From contig NZ_MOBX01000014.1 in NCBI RefSeq assembly GCF_003732425.1, positions 124,001-188,000 of the forward strand: DNA of 64,000 bases, in the 5' to 3' direction. The position numbers were made by a program, and so were the translations under genes. Of the stretch, positions 1-8,480 are shown one piece after another. Source of the DNA: Pseudomonas fluorescens (GTDB lineage Bacteria; Pseudomonadota; Gammaproteobacteria; Pseudomonadales; Pseudomonadaceae). The notes below the pieces were generated by a model. The model did not search any database and was not told where the DNA came from. It saw nothing but the letters and a program-made list of their open reading frames with translations. Positions within the stretch are counted from its first letter, which is position 1, and every line of letters starts with the position of its first letter.

Positions 1-828
1 GCCGAAGGCCTGATCGAAGTAATGGCTGCGTCCCGTGATCCGGGTTCGCGCGCCAAGATCGCCGTTCGCTCGAAGGACAAACGCATCGACCCGCAGGGCG
101 CTTGCATCGGTATGCGCGGTTCGCGCGTCCAGGCAGTGTCAGGTGAGTTGGGCGGTGAGCGTGTTGATATCGTCCTGTGGGATGACAACCCGGCTCAGTT
201 CGTGATCAACGCCATGTCCCCGGCTGAGGTTGCGGCAATTATCGTTGACGAAGATGCCCACGCCATGGACATCGCCGTTGGCGCAGACAATCTGGCTCAG
301 GCCATCGGTCGTGGTGGTCAGAACGTGCGTCTGGCGAGCCAGTTGACTGGCTGGACCCTGAACGTGATGACCGAATCGGACATCCAGGCTAAGCAGCAAG
401 CAGAAACCGGCGACATCCTGCGCAACTTCATCGACGAGCTGGAAGTCGACGAAGAACTGGCTCAGGTGCTGGTTGATGAAGGCTTCACCAGCCTGGAAGA
501 GATTGCCTACGTACCGTTGGAAGAAATGCTCAACATCGACGGCTTTGACGAAGACATCGTCAACGAGCTTCGCGCTCGTGCCAAGGATCGTTTGTTGACC
601 AAAGCCATCGCTACTGAGGAAAAGCTGGCAGACGCCCATCCGGCCGAAGACCTGCTCTCGCTTGAGGGTATGGACAAGGATTTGGCGATGGAACTGGCGG
701 TGCGCGGCGTAATTACCCGCGAAGACCTGGCCGAGCAGTCTATTGACGACCTGCTCGACATCGACGGCATTGACGATGATCGTGCCGGCAAGTTGATCAT
801 GGCCGCCCGAGCCCACTGGTTCGAGTAA
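1..828 (+). CDS. nusA: Transcription termination/antitermination factor NusA (5' truncated by window)
   Basis: The reading frame is open from base 1, so the gene starts upstream of the window; the last 275 codons are present. The visible part holds the KH RNA-binding region (an IGRGGQNVRLAS motif at about residues 103-114) and then two acidic helix-hairpin-helix repeats of the gammaproteobacterial C-terminal AR1/AR2 type, which bind the RNA polymerase alpha CTD and N protein. NusA associates with elongating RNA polymerase and modulates pausing and termination. infB follows 27 bp downstream on the same strand, the classic nusA-infB operon. Identification is secure; only the N-terminal and S1 regions cannot be seen. 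Confidence 0.97.
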   Translation, partial: AEGLIEVMAASRDPGSRAKIAVRSKDKRIDPQGACIGMRGSRVQAVSGELGGERVDIVLWDDNPAQFVINAMSPAEVAAIIVDEDAHAMDIAVGADNLAQAIGRGGQNVRLASQLTGWTLNVMTESDIQAKQQAETGDILRNFIDELEVDEELAQVLVDEGFTSLEEIAYVPLEEMLNIDGFDEDIVNELRARAKDRLLTKAIATEEKLADAHPAEDLLSLEGMDKDLAMELAVRGVITREDLAEQSIDDLLDIDGIDDDRAGKLIMAARAHWFE

Positions 829-855
829 TTAGGCGCGGCCTGAGGAGAGAAGTGC

Positions 856-3387
856 ATGACGCAAGTCACGGTGAAACAACTGGCCGATGAGGTCAAAACA
901 CCGGTAGAGCGCCTGTTGCAGCAGATGCGTGAGGCAGGTCTGCCGCACACCGCCGCCGAAGAAAATGTGACTGACAGTGAGAAGCAGTCCCTGCTGACTC
1001 ACTTGAAAAGCAGCCACAAGGCGAAAGTGGAAGAACCACGCAAGATCACGCTGCAGCGTAAAACCACCAGCACCCTGCGTGTGGCTGGTAGCAAAAGCAT
1101 CAGCGTAGAAGTTCGCAAAAAGAAAGTTTTCGTACAGCGTAGCCCGGAAGAAATCGAAGCCGAACGCAAGCGTGAACTGGATGAGCGTCGCGCAGTAGAA
1201 AATGCTGCTCGTCAGAAGGCTGAAGAAGAAGCCAAGCAGCGCGCCGAAGAAGAAGCGCGCCGCCAGCCTGCTGCTGCGCAGACCGCTACCAGCGACGCCG
1301 TTGCGGCGCCGGCTGCAGTTGCCGAACCAGTTCGCGAAAGCGCGCCGGTGGTTGCCGCTGCTCCAGCTCCGTCTGCTGAAGTTCGCAACAAGCAGAACGA
1401 ACAGCGCCGTCCTGACAAACCACGTGCCGACGACAACAATCGTCGCAGCGGTGGTGGTGATGGCGAGCGCAAAAACGCTCCGCATCGCGCATCGGTCAAA
1501 GAAAAAGCGCCGGCTCCACGTGTGGCGCCACGCACTACCGACGAAGAAAGCGATGGCTTCCGTCGCGGTGGTCGCGGCAAGGCCAAGCTGAAGAAGCGCA
1601 ACGCCCACGGTTTCCAGAGCCCAACCGGCCCTGTCGTGCGTGATGTGCAGATCGGCGAGACCATCACTGTTGGCGATCTCGCCAATCAGATGTCGGTCAA
1701 GGCTGCTGAAATCATCAAGTTCATGTTCAAACTGGGTACTCCAGCGACCATCAACCAGGTGCTTGATCAGGAAACTGCTCAACTGGTAGCCGAAGAACTG
1801 GGCCACAAAGTGACCCTGGTCAGCGACACCGCCCTGGAAGACTCCCTGGCCGAGTCCCTGAAGTTTGAAGGCGAGTCGTTCTCCCGTGCTCCAGTCGTGA
1901 CCGTAATGGGCCACGTTGACCACGGTAAAACTTCCCTGCTCGACTACATCCGTCGTGCCAAGGTAGCTGCTGGCGAAGCCGGTGGTATTACTCAGCACAT
2001 CGGTGCGTACCACGTTGAGACTGATCGTGGCATGGTCACTTTCCTCGACACCCCGGGTCACGCGGCGTTTACCGCGATGCGTGCCCGTGGTGCCAAGGCG
2101 ACCGACATCGTGATCCTGGTGGTTGCGGCGGACGACGGCGTGATGCCGCAAACCATCGAAGCAGTCCAGCATGCTCAGGCTGCCGGCGTGCCTCTGGTGG
2201 TTGCAGTGAATAAGATCGACAAGCCGGGCGCCGATCTCGATCGCATTCGCAGCGAACTGTCGGTTCACGGCGTGACTTCCGAAGACTGGGGTGGCGACAC
2301 GCCTTTCGTTCCGGTTTCCGCGAAGATGGGTACTGGTGTGGACGAGCTGCTTGAAGCCGTCCTGCTGCAAGCTGAAGTGCTCGAACTGAAAGCGACTCCA
2401 TCGGCTCCTGGCCGCGGTGTTGTGGTTGAATCGCGTCTCGACAAAGGTCGTGGTCCGGTGGCAACCGTTCTGGTTCAAGACGGTACCCTGCGCCAAGGCG
2501 ACATGGTCCTGGTCGGTTCGAACTATGGCCGCGTACGTGCCATGCTCGACGAGAACGGCAAGCCAATCAAGGAAGCCGGTCCTTCCATCCCTGTCGAGAT
2601 TCTCGGCCTGGACGGTACCCCGGACGCTGGCGACGAGATGAGCGTGGTGGCTGACGAGAAGAAAGCCCGTGAAGTGGCTCTGTTCCGTCAAGGCAAGTTC
2701 CGCGAAGTCAAACTGGCTCGCGCTCACGCCGGCAAGCTGGAAAACATCTTCGAAAACATGGGTCAGGCCGAGAAGAAGACGCTCAACATCGTCCTCAAAT
2801 CCGACGTCCGTGGTTCGCTGGAAGCGTTGAACGGTGCCTTGAATGGCCTGGGCAACGACGAAGTACAAGTGCGCGTAGTGGGTGGCGGTGTCGGTGGTAT
2901 CACCGAGTCCGACGCTAACCTGGCACTGGCTTCCAACGCTGTACTGTTCGGCTTCAACGTGCGTGCCGATGCTGGCGCACGGAAGATCGTCGAGCAGGAA
3001 GGTCTGGACATGCGTTACTACAACGTGATCTACGACATCATCGAAGACGTCAAGAAAGCCCTGACCGGCATGCTCGGCAGCGATGTTCGCGAGAACATCC
3101 TGGGTGTGGCCGAAGTGCGTGACGTATTCCGTTCGCCGAAGTTTGGCGCGATCGCTGGTTGCATGGTGATCGAAGGTGTTGTGCACCGTAACCGTCCGAT
3201 CCGTGTACTGCGTGAAGACATCGTTATCTTCGAAGGCGAGCTGGAATCCCTGCGCCGCTTCAAGGATGACGCTTCCGAAGTACGTGCCGGCATGGAATGC
3301 GGTATCGGCGTGAAGAGCTACAACGACGTCAAAGTCGGCGACAAGATCGAAGTCTTCGAGAAGGTTCAGGTTGCTCGCAGCCTCTAA
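856..3387 (+). CDS. infB: Translation initiation factor IF-2
   Basis: GTPase that brings fMet-tRNA to the 30S subunit and promotes subunit joining. The 843-aa product has a small N-terminal IF2_N domain (MTQVTVKQLADEV), a long charged Ala/Glu/Arg-rich linker (about residues 105-250), a second IF2_N-like segment, then the G domain with G1 GHVDHGKTS at about 350, the DTPGH G3 motif and NKID G4, followed by domains II-IV. Length is normal for Pseudomonas. The ATG has a GAGGAGA Shine-Dalgarno about 7 bases upstream. An internal start giving a shorter IF2-beta form is common in this family but I did not assign one here. Confidence 0.98.
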   Translation: MTQVTVKQLADEVKTPVERLLQQMREAGLPHTAAEENVTDSEKQSLLTHLKSSHKAKVEEPRKITLQRKTTSTLRVAGSKSISVEVRKKKVFVQRSPEEIEAERKRELDERRAVENAARQKAEEEAKQRAEEEARRQPAAAQTATSDAVAAPAAVAEPVRESAPVVAAAPAPSAEVRNKQNEQRRPDKPRADDNNRRSGGGDGERKNAPHRASVKEKAPAPRVAPRTTDEESDGFRRGGRGKAKLKKRNAHGFQSPTGPVVRDVQIGETITVGDLANQMSVKAAEIIKFMFKLGTPATINQVLDQETAQLVAEELGHKVTLVSDTALEDSLAESLKFEGESFSRAPVVTVMGHVDHGKTSLLDYIRRAKVAAGEAGGITQHIGAYHVETDRGMVTFLDTPGHAAFTAMRARGAKATDIVILVVAADDGVMPQTIEAVQHAQAAGVPLVVAVNKIDKPGADLDRIRSELSVHGVTSEDWGGDTPFVPVSAKMGTGVDELLEAVLLQAEVLELKATPSAPGRGVVVESRLDKGRGPVATVLVQDGTLRQGDMVLVGSNYGRVRAMLDENGKPIKEAGPSIPVEILGLDGTPDAGDEMSVVADEKKAREVALFRQGKFREVKLARAHAGKLENIFENMGQAEKKTLNIVLKSDVRGSLEALNGALNGLGNDEVQVRVVGGGVGGITESDANLALASNAVLFGFNVRADAGARKIVEQEGLDMRYYNVIYDIIEDVKKALTGMLGSDVRENILGVAEVRDVFRSPKFGAIAGCMVIEGVVHRNRPIRVLREDIVIFEGELESLRRFKDDASEVRAGMECGIGVKSYNDVKVGDKIEVFEKVQVARSL

Positions 3388-3459
3388 CTCGCGCACTTCA
3401 GGAGCCGTGATGGGCTGCCGTACTCAACAGTGCGGCGCATCACCCGGACTCTAAACGCA

Positions 3460-3497
3460 ACGCCCGGTCTGGCTTTTGTCAGGCCGGGCGTTTGCCG
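3460..3497 (+). terminator. GC-rich hairpin between infB and rbfA
   Basis: ACGCCCGG-type arms at about 3460-3466 and 3484-3490 flank a T-rich loop, and the 3' arm is followed by TTTGCCGCTTT. It resembles an intrinsic terminator or an RNA-processing hairpin inside the operon. The U tract is short and interrupted, so partial termination or transcript processing is more likely than complete termination. Confidence 0.5.
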
Positions 3498-3546
3498 CTT
3501 TCAGACCTTGCGGGTTTCACCGCAGGGCAGTAACAGGTAACAAATC

Positions 3547-3948
3547 ATGGCAAAAGAATACAGCCGTACCCAGCGTATCGGCGATCAGATGCAGCGTGAG
3601 CTGGCCCAGCTGATCCGTCGTGAAGTCAAAGATCCACGTGTTGGCCTGGTCACCATTACCGCTGTAGAAGTCAGCCGTGACGTCGGTCACGCGAAGATCT
3701 TCATCACCGTGATGGGGCAGGACAACGCTGAAGACATCGCGCAAAGCATCAAGGTGCTCAATGCCGCCGCAGGTTTTCTGCGCATGCAACTGGCCCGTGA
3801 AATGAAGCTGCGCAGCGTGCCGCAATTGCACTTCCACTACGACGAATCCGTCGTGCGTGGTGCGCACCTGTCGGCCCTGATCGAGCGCGCCGTGGCTGAA
3901 GACAATCAGCACGTTGCCGCTCCAGCGCCTGAAGACACCAAGGAGTAA
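3547..3948 (+). CDS. rbfA: 30S ribosome-binding factor RbfA
   Basis: Small KH-fold protein (133 aa) needed for late 16S rRNA 5'-end maturation and cold adaptation. The N-terminus MAKEYSRTQRIGDQMQREL and the segment DPRVGLVTITAVEVSRD are typical of the family, and length is normal. It sits between infB and truB, its usual place. Its stop codon region (AAGGAGTAA) also supplies the Shine-Dalgarno for truB, which suggests translational coupling. Confidence 0.97.
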   Translation: MAKEYSRTQRIGDQMQRELAQLIRREVKDPRVGLVTITAVEVSRDVGHAKIFITVMGQDNAEDIAQSIKVLNAAAGFLRMQLAREMKLRSVPQLHFHYDESVVRGAHLSALIERAVAEDNQHVAAPAPEDTKE

Positions 3949-3952
3949 TTCG

Positions 3953-4870
3953 GTGGCTCAGGTCAAACGTATCCGTCGTAACGTCAGCGGCATCATCCTG
4001 CTCGACAAGCCGTTGGGGTTTACCTCCAACGCCGCGTTGCAGAAGGTTCGCTGGCTGCTCAACGCCGAGAAGGCCGGGCACACCGGCAGTCTCGATCCGC
4101 TGGCCACCGGCGTTTTGCCGCTGTGCTTCGGTGAGGCCACCAAGTTCTCGCAGTATCTGCTGGATTCCGACAAGGGTTATGAAACCCTGGCGCAGCTGGG
4201 CAAGACCACCACCACGGCGGATGCCGAGGGTGAGGTTTTGCAGGAGCGCCCGGTGACCGTTGGTCGCGCCGATGTCGAGGCTGCCTTGCCGAAATTTCGC
4301 GGGCAAATCAGTCAGATACCGCCGATGTACTCGGCACTCAAGCGTGATGGCCAGCCGCTGTACAAGCTGGCGCGTGCAGGCGAAGTAGTGGAGCGCGAAC
4401 CGCGTTCTGTTACTATTGCGCGCTTGGAATTACTGGCCTTCGAAGGCGATACTGCGCGACTCGCGGTGGATTGCAGCAAGGGCACCTATATTCGTACCCT
4501 GGTGGAGGATATCGGTGAGCAACTCGGTTGTGGTGCGTACGTCGCTGAATTGCGTCGTACCCAGGCCGGGCCTTTCACCCTGGCGCAGACCGTGACTCTC
4601 GAAGAGCTGGAAGCGGTACATGCCGAAGGCGGCAACGAAGCGGTCGACCGCTTCCTGATGCCATCGGACAGCGGCCTGCAGGATTGGCCGCTGCTGCACT
4701 TCTCGGAAGCGAGCGCGTTCTACTGGCTCAACGGCCAGCCGGTACGTGCTCCGGATGCTCCGAAGTTCGGCATGGTGCGGGTACAGGATCACAATGGTCG
4801 CTTCATCGGTATCGGTGAAGTGAGCGAAGACGGGCGCATCGCGCCACGTCGTTTGATTCGGTCAGAATGA
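3953..4870 (+). CDS. truB: tRNA pseudouridine(55) synthase TruB
   Basis: Converts U55 of the T-arm of tRNAs to pseudouridine. I place the start at the GTG at 3953 (protein begins MAQVKRIRRNVSG, 305 aa), because AAGGAG lies 8 bases upstream; an ATG at 3914 in the same frame would overlap rbfA by 35 bases and has no ribosome binding site. The catalytic motif GSLDPLATGVLPLC carries the nucleophilic Asp, and KGTYIRTLVEDIG is the family's second signature. A C-terminal PUA-like region (residues 250-300) is present. Confidence 0.96.
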   Translation: MAQVKRIRRNVSGIILLDKPLGFTSNAALQKVRWLLNAEKAGHTGSLDPLATGVLPLCFGEATKFSQYLLDSDKGYETLAQLGKTTTTADAEGEVLQERPVTVGRADVEAALPKFRGQISQIPPMYSALKRDGQPLYKLARAGEVVEREPRSVTIARLELLAFEGDTARLAVDCSKGTYIRTLVEDIGEQLGCGAYVAELRRTQAGPFTLAQTVTLEELEAVHAEGGNEAVDRFLMPSDSGLQDWPLLHFSEASAFYWLNGQPVRAPDAPKFGMVRVQDHNGRFIGIGEVSEDGRIAPRRLIRSE

Positions 4871-4912
4871 CCGGAACCGGCCTGTGTCACAGCAGGTCGG
4901 CGAGTGTGGCTG

Positions 4913-4941
4913 TTAACAGGCACGGTCACGACTCATTTATA
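4913..4941 (+). promoter_or_regulatory. Candidate sigma-70 promoter for rpsO
   Basis: TTAACA (4913-4918) and TTTATA (4936-4941) are separated by 17 bp and lie about 70 bp upstream of rpsO, in the 142-bp truB-rpsO gap. A separate rpsO promoter is known in E. coli. This is a match by eye only. Confidence 0.45.
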
Positions 4942-5012
4942 GATACAGGGATTTGTCCCTGGCCTGTTGAAGCTGTTTCCCTGAAACAGTTTCCTGATAA
5001 AAGGATTGCCTC

Positions 5013-5282
5013 ATGGCTCTCGACGTTCAAGAAAAAGCTCAAATCGTTGCTGACTACCAGCAAGCTGTTGGTGACACTGGTTCGCCAGAAGTGCAAGTTG
5101 CACTGCTGACCGCCAACATCAACAAACTGCAAGGTCACTTCAAGGCCAACGGTAAAGATCACCACTCCCGTCGTGGTCTGATCCGCATGGTAAACCAGCG
5201 TCGCAAGCTGCTGGACTACCTGAAAGGCAAGGACGTGAGCCGTTACAGCGCTCTGATCGCTCGCCTGGGTCTGCGTCGCTAA
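5013..5282 (+). CDS. rpsO: 30S ribosomal protein S15
   Basis: 89-aa primary 16S rRNA-binding protein of the small subunit. The sequence MALDVQEKAQIVADYQ and the conserved HxxDHHSRRGL-like core (KDHHSRRGLIRMVNQRRKLLDYL) are diagnostic. The Shine-Dalgarno AAAAGGA is 9 bases upstream of the ATG. It lies between truB and pnp as in other gammaproteobacteria. The leader shows a GTTTCCCTGAAAC hairpin (about 4974-4990), and S15 is known to autoregulate on its own leader in E. coli, but I cannot tell whether that mechanism holds here. Confidence 0.98.
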   Translation: MALDVQEKAQIVADYQQAVGDTGSPEVQVALLTANINKLQGHFKANGKDHHSRRGLIRMVNQRRKLLDYLKGKDVSRYSALIARLGLRR

Positions 5283-5310
5283 TCAGCGATTGCGCTATGA
5301 GGTTGGTGGT

Positions 5311-5348
5311 CTGCAAGACGTCCGCGGTTTACCGCGGTCGCCTTGCAG
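5311..5348 (+). promoter_or_regulatory. pnp leader stem-loop (RNase III/PNPase autoregulation type)
   Basis: CTGCAAG (5311-5317) pairs with CTTGCAG (5342-5348), and inside it CCGCGG pairs with CCGCGG around a TTTA loop, giving an almost continuous stem of about 17 bp. It lies 128 bp upstream of pnp. In E. coli an equivalent double-stranded pnp leader is cut by RNase III and then recognised by PNPase for autorepression. The structure is seen; the mechanism is inferred from that precedent. Confidence 0.65.
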
Positions 5349-5475
5349 GCTCCCAGCCTCAAGTTTTATCTGGATACACGTTTTACCCCGGACAAGGGTC
5401 GGGCCGATTCCCGACATTGCCCAAGAATTCGCAAGAAACCAGTTCCCCCAAGAGCCACAAAGAAGGTAGGACACC

Positions 5476-7581
5476 GTGAACCCGGTAATCAAAAAATTCC
5501 AGTTCGGTCAATCGACCGTTACCCTCGAGACTGGCCGTATCGCCCGTCAGGCCTCCGGCGCAGTATTGGTCACCGTTGACGACGACGTCAGCGTATTGGT
5601 GACTGTAGTCGGTGCAAAGCAAGCCGATCCGGGCAAGGGCTTCTTCCCTCTGTCCGTTCACTACCAGGAAAAGACTTACGCTGCCGGTAAGATCCCTGGC
5701 GGTTTCTTCAAGCGTGAAGGCCGTCCTTCCGAGAAAGAAACCCTGACTTCCCGACTGATCGACCGCCCGATCCGTCCACTGTTCCCAGAAGGCTTCATGA
5801 ACGAAGTGCAGGTTGTCTGCACCGTCGTTTCCACCAGCAAGAAGACCGATCCGGACATCGCTGCGATGATCGGTACCTCGGCTGCCCTGGCCATCTCGGG
5901 CATTCCGTTCGACGGCCCGATCGGCGCCGCTCGCGTGGCTTTCCACGAAAGCACTGGCTACCTGCTGAACCCGACTTACGAACAGCAAGCTGCTTCGAGC
6001 CTGGACATGGTCGTTGCCGGTACTTCCGACGCCGTTCTGATGGTTGAATCGGAAGCCAAAGAGCTGACCGAAGACCAGATGCTGGGCGCGGTACTGTTTG
6101 CTCACGACGAGTTCCAGGTGGTGATCAACGCCGTTAAAGAACTGGCTGCCGAAGCTGCCAAGCCAACCTGGACCTGGGCTCCTGCTCCAGAAGCCACCGA
6201 ACTGCTGGGCGCGATCCGTGCCGAGTTCGGCGAGGCGATCTCCCAGGCTTACACCATCACCGTCAAGGCCGACCGTTATGCGCGCCTGGGCGAGCTGAAG
6301 GATCAAGTCGTTGCCAAGCTGTCCGGTGAAGAAGGCCAGCCTTCGTCCAGCGAAGTCAAAGCAGCTTTCGGCGAAATCGAATACCGCACCGTTCGCGAAA
6401 ACATCGTTAACGGCAAGCCACGTATCGACGGCCGCGACACCAAAACCGTACGTCCGCTGAACATCGAAGTCGGCGTTCTGCCGAAGACTCACGGTTCGGC
6501 GCTGTTCACCCGTGGTGAAACCCAGGCTCTGGTCGTTGCAACACTGGGCACCGCCCGTGACGCACAGCTGCTGGACACCCTGGAAGGCGAGAAAAAAGAC
6601 CCGTTCATGCTGCACTACAACTTCCCTCCGTTCTCGGTGGGCGAGTGTGGTCGCATGGGTGGCGCTGGTCGTCGTGAAATCGGTCACGGCCGTCTGGCTC
6701 GTCGTTCGGTTTCTGCCATGCTGCCAGCCGCTGACGTGTTCCCGTACACCATCCGTGTGGTTTCGGAAATCACCGAATCCAACGGTTCGAGCTCGATGGC
6801 TTCCGTTTGCGGCGCTTCCCTGGCCCTGATGGACGCTGGTGTGCCGATGAAGGCGCCGGTTGCCGGTATCGCCATGGGTCTGGTTAAAGAGGGCGAGAAA
6901 TTCGCCGTCCTGACCGACATCCTCGGTGACGAAGACCACCTGGGCGACATGGACTTCAAAGTAGCCGGTACCGCCAAAGGTGTGACCGCGCTGCAGATGG
7001 ACATCAAGATCAAGGGCATCACCGAAGAGATCATGGAAATCGCTCTGGGCCAAGCCCTGGAAGCGCGCCTGAACATCCTCGGCCAGATGAACCAGATCAT
7101 CGGCCAGTCGCGTACCGAACTGTCGGCCAACGCTCCGACCATGATCGCGATGAAGATCGACACCGACAAGATCCGTGATGTTATCGGTAAAGGTGGCGCG
7201 ACCATCCGTGCGATCTGCGAAGAAACCAAGGCTTCGATCGACATCGAAGACGACGGTTCGATCAAGATCTTCGGCGAAACCAAGGAAGCGGCTGAAGCAG
7301 CACGTCAGCGCGTTCTGGGGATCACCGCGGAAGCCGAGATCGGCAAGATCTACGTCGGCAAGGTTGAGCGCATCGTCGACTTCGGCGCATTCGTCAACAT
7401 CCTGCCAGGCAAGGACGGTCTGGTGCACATCTCGATGCTGAGCGACGCTCGCGTAGAGAAAGTCACCGACATCCTGAAAGAAGGCCAGGAAGTGGAAGTG
7501 CTGGTACTGGACGTGGACAACCGCGGCCGTATCAAGCTGTCCATCAAAGACGTGGCAGCAGCCAAGGCTTCGGGCGTTTAA
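5476..7581 (+). CDS. pnp: Polyribonucleotide nucleotidyltransferase (PNPase)
   Basis: 3'-5' phosphorolytic exoribonuclease and degradosome partner. The 701-aa protein (GTG start, MNPVIKKFQFGQSTVTLETG) shows two RNase PH domains (about 10-230 and 310-540), including the second-core motif GRMGGAGRREIGHGRLARR, then a KH domain with IRDVIGKGGATIRAI (about 560-620) and an S1 domain (about 622-690, IGKIYVGKVERIVDFGAFVNILPGKDGLVHIS). The start is supported by AAGGTAGGA about 5 bases upstream. Length is normal. The gene ends just ahead of a strong intrinsic terminator. Confidence 0.98.
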   Translation: MNPVIKKFQFGQSTVTLETGRIARQASGAVLVTVDDDVSVLVTVVGAKQADPGKGFFPLSVHYQEKTYAAGKIPGGFFKREGRPSEKETLTSRLIDRPIRPLFPEGFMNEVQVVCTVVSTSKKTDPDIAAMIGTSAALAISGIPFDGPIGAARVAFHESTGYLLNPTYEQQAASSLDMVVAGTSDAVLMVESEAKELTEDQMLGAVLFAHDEFQVVINAVKELAAEAAKPTWTWAPAPEATELLGAIRAEFGEAISQAYTITVKADRYARLGELKDQVVAKLSGEEGQPSSSEVKAAFGEIEYRTVRENIVNGKPRIDGRDTKTVRPLNIEVGVLPKTHGSALFTRGETQALVVATLGTARDAQLLDTLEGEKKDPFMLHYNFPPFSVGECGRMGGAGRREIGHGRLARRSVSAMLPAADVFPYTIRVVSEITESNGSSSMASVCGASLALMDAGVPMKAPVAGIAMGLVKEGEKFAVLTDILGDEDHLGDMDFKVAGTAKGVTALQMDIKIKGITEEIMEIALGQALEARLNILGQMNQIIGQSRTELSANAPTMIAMKIDTDKIRDVIGKGGATIRAICEETKASIDIEDDGSIKIFGETKEAAEAARQRVLGITAEAEIGKIYVGKVERIVDFGAFVNILPGKDGLVHISMLSDARVEKVTDILKEGQEVEVLVLDVDNRGRIKLSIKDVAAAKASGV

Positions 7582-7605
7582 TCACCCCATAGCTTTAGCG
7601 CAATA

Positions 7606-7642
7606 AAAATGCCCCGCCGTGAAAACGGCGGGGCATTTTTTT
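7606..7642 (+). terminator. Intrinsic terminator of pnp
   Basis: A perfect 10-bp stem GCCCCGCCGT/ACGGCGGGGC (7611-7620 and 7625-7634) with a GAAA tetraloop is followed by seven T residues, 25 bp after the pnp stop codon. Confidence 0.95.
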
Positions 7643-7661
7643 GTCTGCCATAAACATCAAC

Positions 7662-7740
7662 AGATCGCAGCCTGCGGCGGCGCCTACATGATCGGATGAT
7701 CACACCGCTTTTGTAGGCGCTGCCGCAGGCTGCGATCTTT
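7662..7740 (+). repeat. REP-type doublet, GATCGCAG/CTGCGATC family
   Basis: Two inverted copies of a short palindromic unit (AGATCGCAGCCTGCGGC... and ...GCCGCAGGCTGCGATCT) about 30 bp apart, forming a REPIN-like structure. The same family recurs at 13305, 40100, 42229 and 55412. Confidence 0.85.
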
Positions 7741-7775
7741 GCTTTTGTGAAAACCGGTGCTAGGTTTAGCCCACC

Positions 7776-7851
7776 GCCCGTGTAGCTCAGCCGGTAGAGC
7801 AGCGCACTCGTAACGCGAAGGTCGCAGGTTCGATTCCTGTCTCGGGCACCA
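7776..7851 (+). tRNA. tRNA-Thr (anticodon CGT)
   Basis: A 76-nt cloverleaf with encoded CCA end: acceptor GCCCGTG/CTCGGGC (one mismatch, at pair 6-67), D arm GCTC/GAGC, anticodon loop CTCGTAA giving CGT, T arm GCAGG-TTCGATT-CCTGT. Its anticodon-arm layout matches that of E. coli thrW. It reads on the plus strand, 194 bp after pnp. Confidence 0.95.
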
Positions 7852-8092
7852 TCTTCTTCCCCGCTCCCTCTCATCACATTGCGGATTTATGTTCCGCAGG
7901 TCAGCTTTTTGTGGGAGAGATGTAAAGACCCGTGTAATTCGTCATGCAAACGTCCTATATTCGGTGCCTGCATGAGCATCGCTTAGCAGTTTTCAGATGA
8001 TCCCGAATGGTTCCGAAGGCCGGTCAATCCGCGTCAGAGAGATCCTTGATGATCCAGATCCATCCTCCATTCCTATGATCAGCGAGAACGCC
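7852..8092. other. Intergenic stretch between tRNA-Thr and the following small gene
   Basis: About 240 bp without a supportable gene. A TATATT box lies at 7956-7961 and could be the -10 of a promoter for the downstream gene, but no convincing -35 is seen. In-frame extension of the downstream gene to 7997 is possible but lacks a ribosome binding site. Confidence 0.5.
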
Positions 8093-8392
8093 ATGACCGA
8101 ATTAACTCAAGAGCAACGTCACGAACAAGCGCTGGAAAAGTACATTCTGGACGTACCGGACCTCAAAGAAGAGATCAAGGACCTGAGTCCTGATGATCAG
8201 AAAGACCAGATCCAGTGGGCCTTCGAAGACGAAGCCGAAGCCCAGGGCCTGCAGCCGTGGGAGTTGACGCTCAAGTACACGAGCACGCCGGAGGAGTTCG
8301 AGGCGCAACGCCTTGTGCTGCATAAAGAGGCGGCTGAAGTGCTGGGTGTCGAGTGGGAAGAGTACTGCGAGATGAATAATCTCGTCGTTTGA
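8093..8392 (+). CDS. Small acidic hypothetical protein (DUF6388-like)
   Basis: 99-aa product beginning MTELTQEQRHEQALEKYILDVPDL, rich in Glu/Asp, with predicted helices, no signal peptide and no membrane segment. The segment FEDEAEAQGLQPWELTLKYTSTPEEFEAQRL resembles, from memory, the Pseudomonas DUF6388 family, whose function is unknown. I chose ATG 8093 because a GCGAGA sequence precedes it; an ATG at 8075 is a possible alternative. It is a single gene that converges on nadC, with a hairpin-forming repeat between the two. Confidence 0.8.
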   Translation: MTELTQEQRHEQALEKYILDVPDLKEEIKDLSPDDQKDQIQWAFEDEAEAQGLQPWELTLKYTSTPEEFEAQRLVLHKEAAEVLGVEWEEYCEMNNLVV

Positions 8393-8396
8393 CGAG

Positions 8397-8480
8397 AGCT
8401 GCTAGTTTCAAGCAGTAAGCTGCAAGTCAAAGCAAAAGCGCTGTGGCTTGCAGCTTGTAGCTCGAAACTTGCAGCTGCTG
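8397..8480. repeat. AGCTGCAAG-type imperfect inverted/tandem repeat at the end of nadC
   Basis: Repeated AGCTGCAAG/CTTGCAGCT blocks (for example CTTGCAGCTTGTAGCTCG and AAACTTGCAGCTGCT) fill the gap between two convergent genes and end one base from the nadC stop codon. The halves can fold into a long imperfect hairpin. A closely related block abuts the speC stop at 32511-32543. Confidence 0.7.

Noticed and set aside
829..3396. An 855-codon open frame on the minus strand over infB
   Set aside because: Antisense shadow of infB; low-complexity His/Phe/Arg-rich composition, no ribosome site, no family resemblance.
3914..3952. Upstream ATG start for truB at 3914
   Set aside because: It overlaps the end of rbfA, has no Shine-Dalgarno, and the family N-terminus begins at the GTG at 3953.
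5383..7428. A 681-codon minus-strand open frame over pnp
   Set aside because: Shadow frame caused by high GC at third codon positions of pnp; no gene-like features.
7578..7877. A 99-codon minus-strand frame through the tRNA (contains RDRNRTCDLRVTSALLYRLSY)
   Set aside because: This is the well-known artefact of translating the complement of a tRNA gene.
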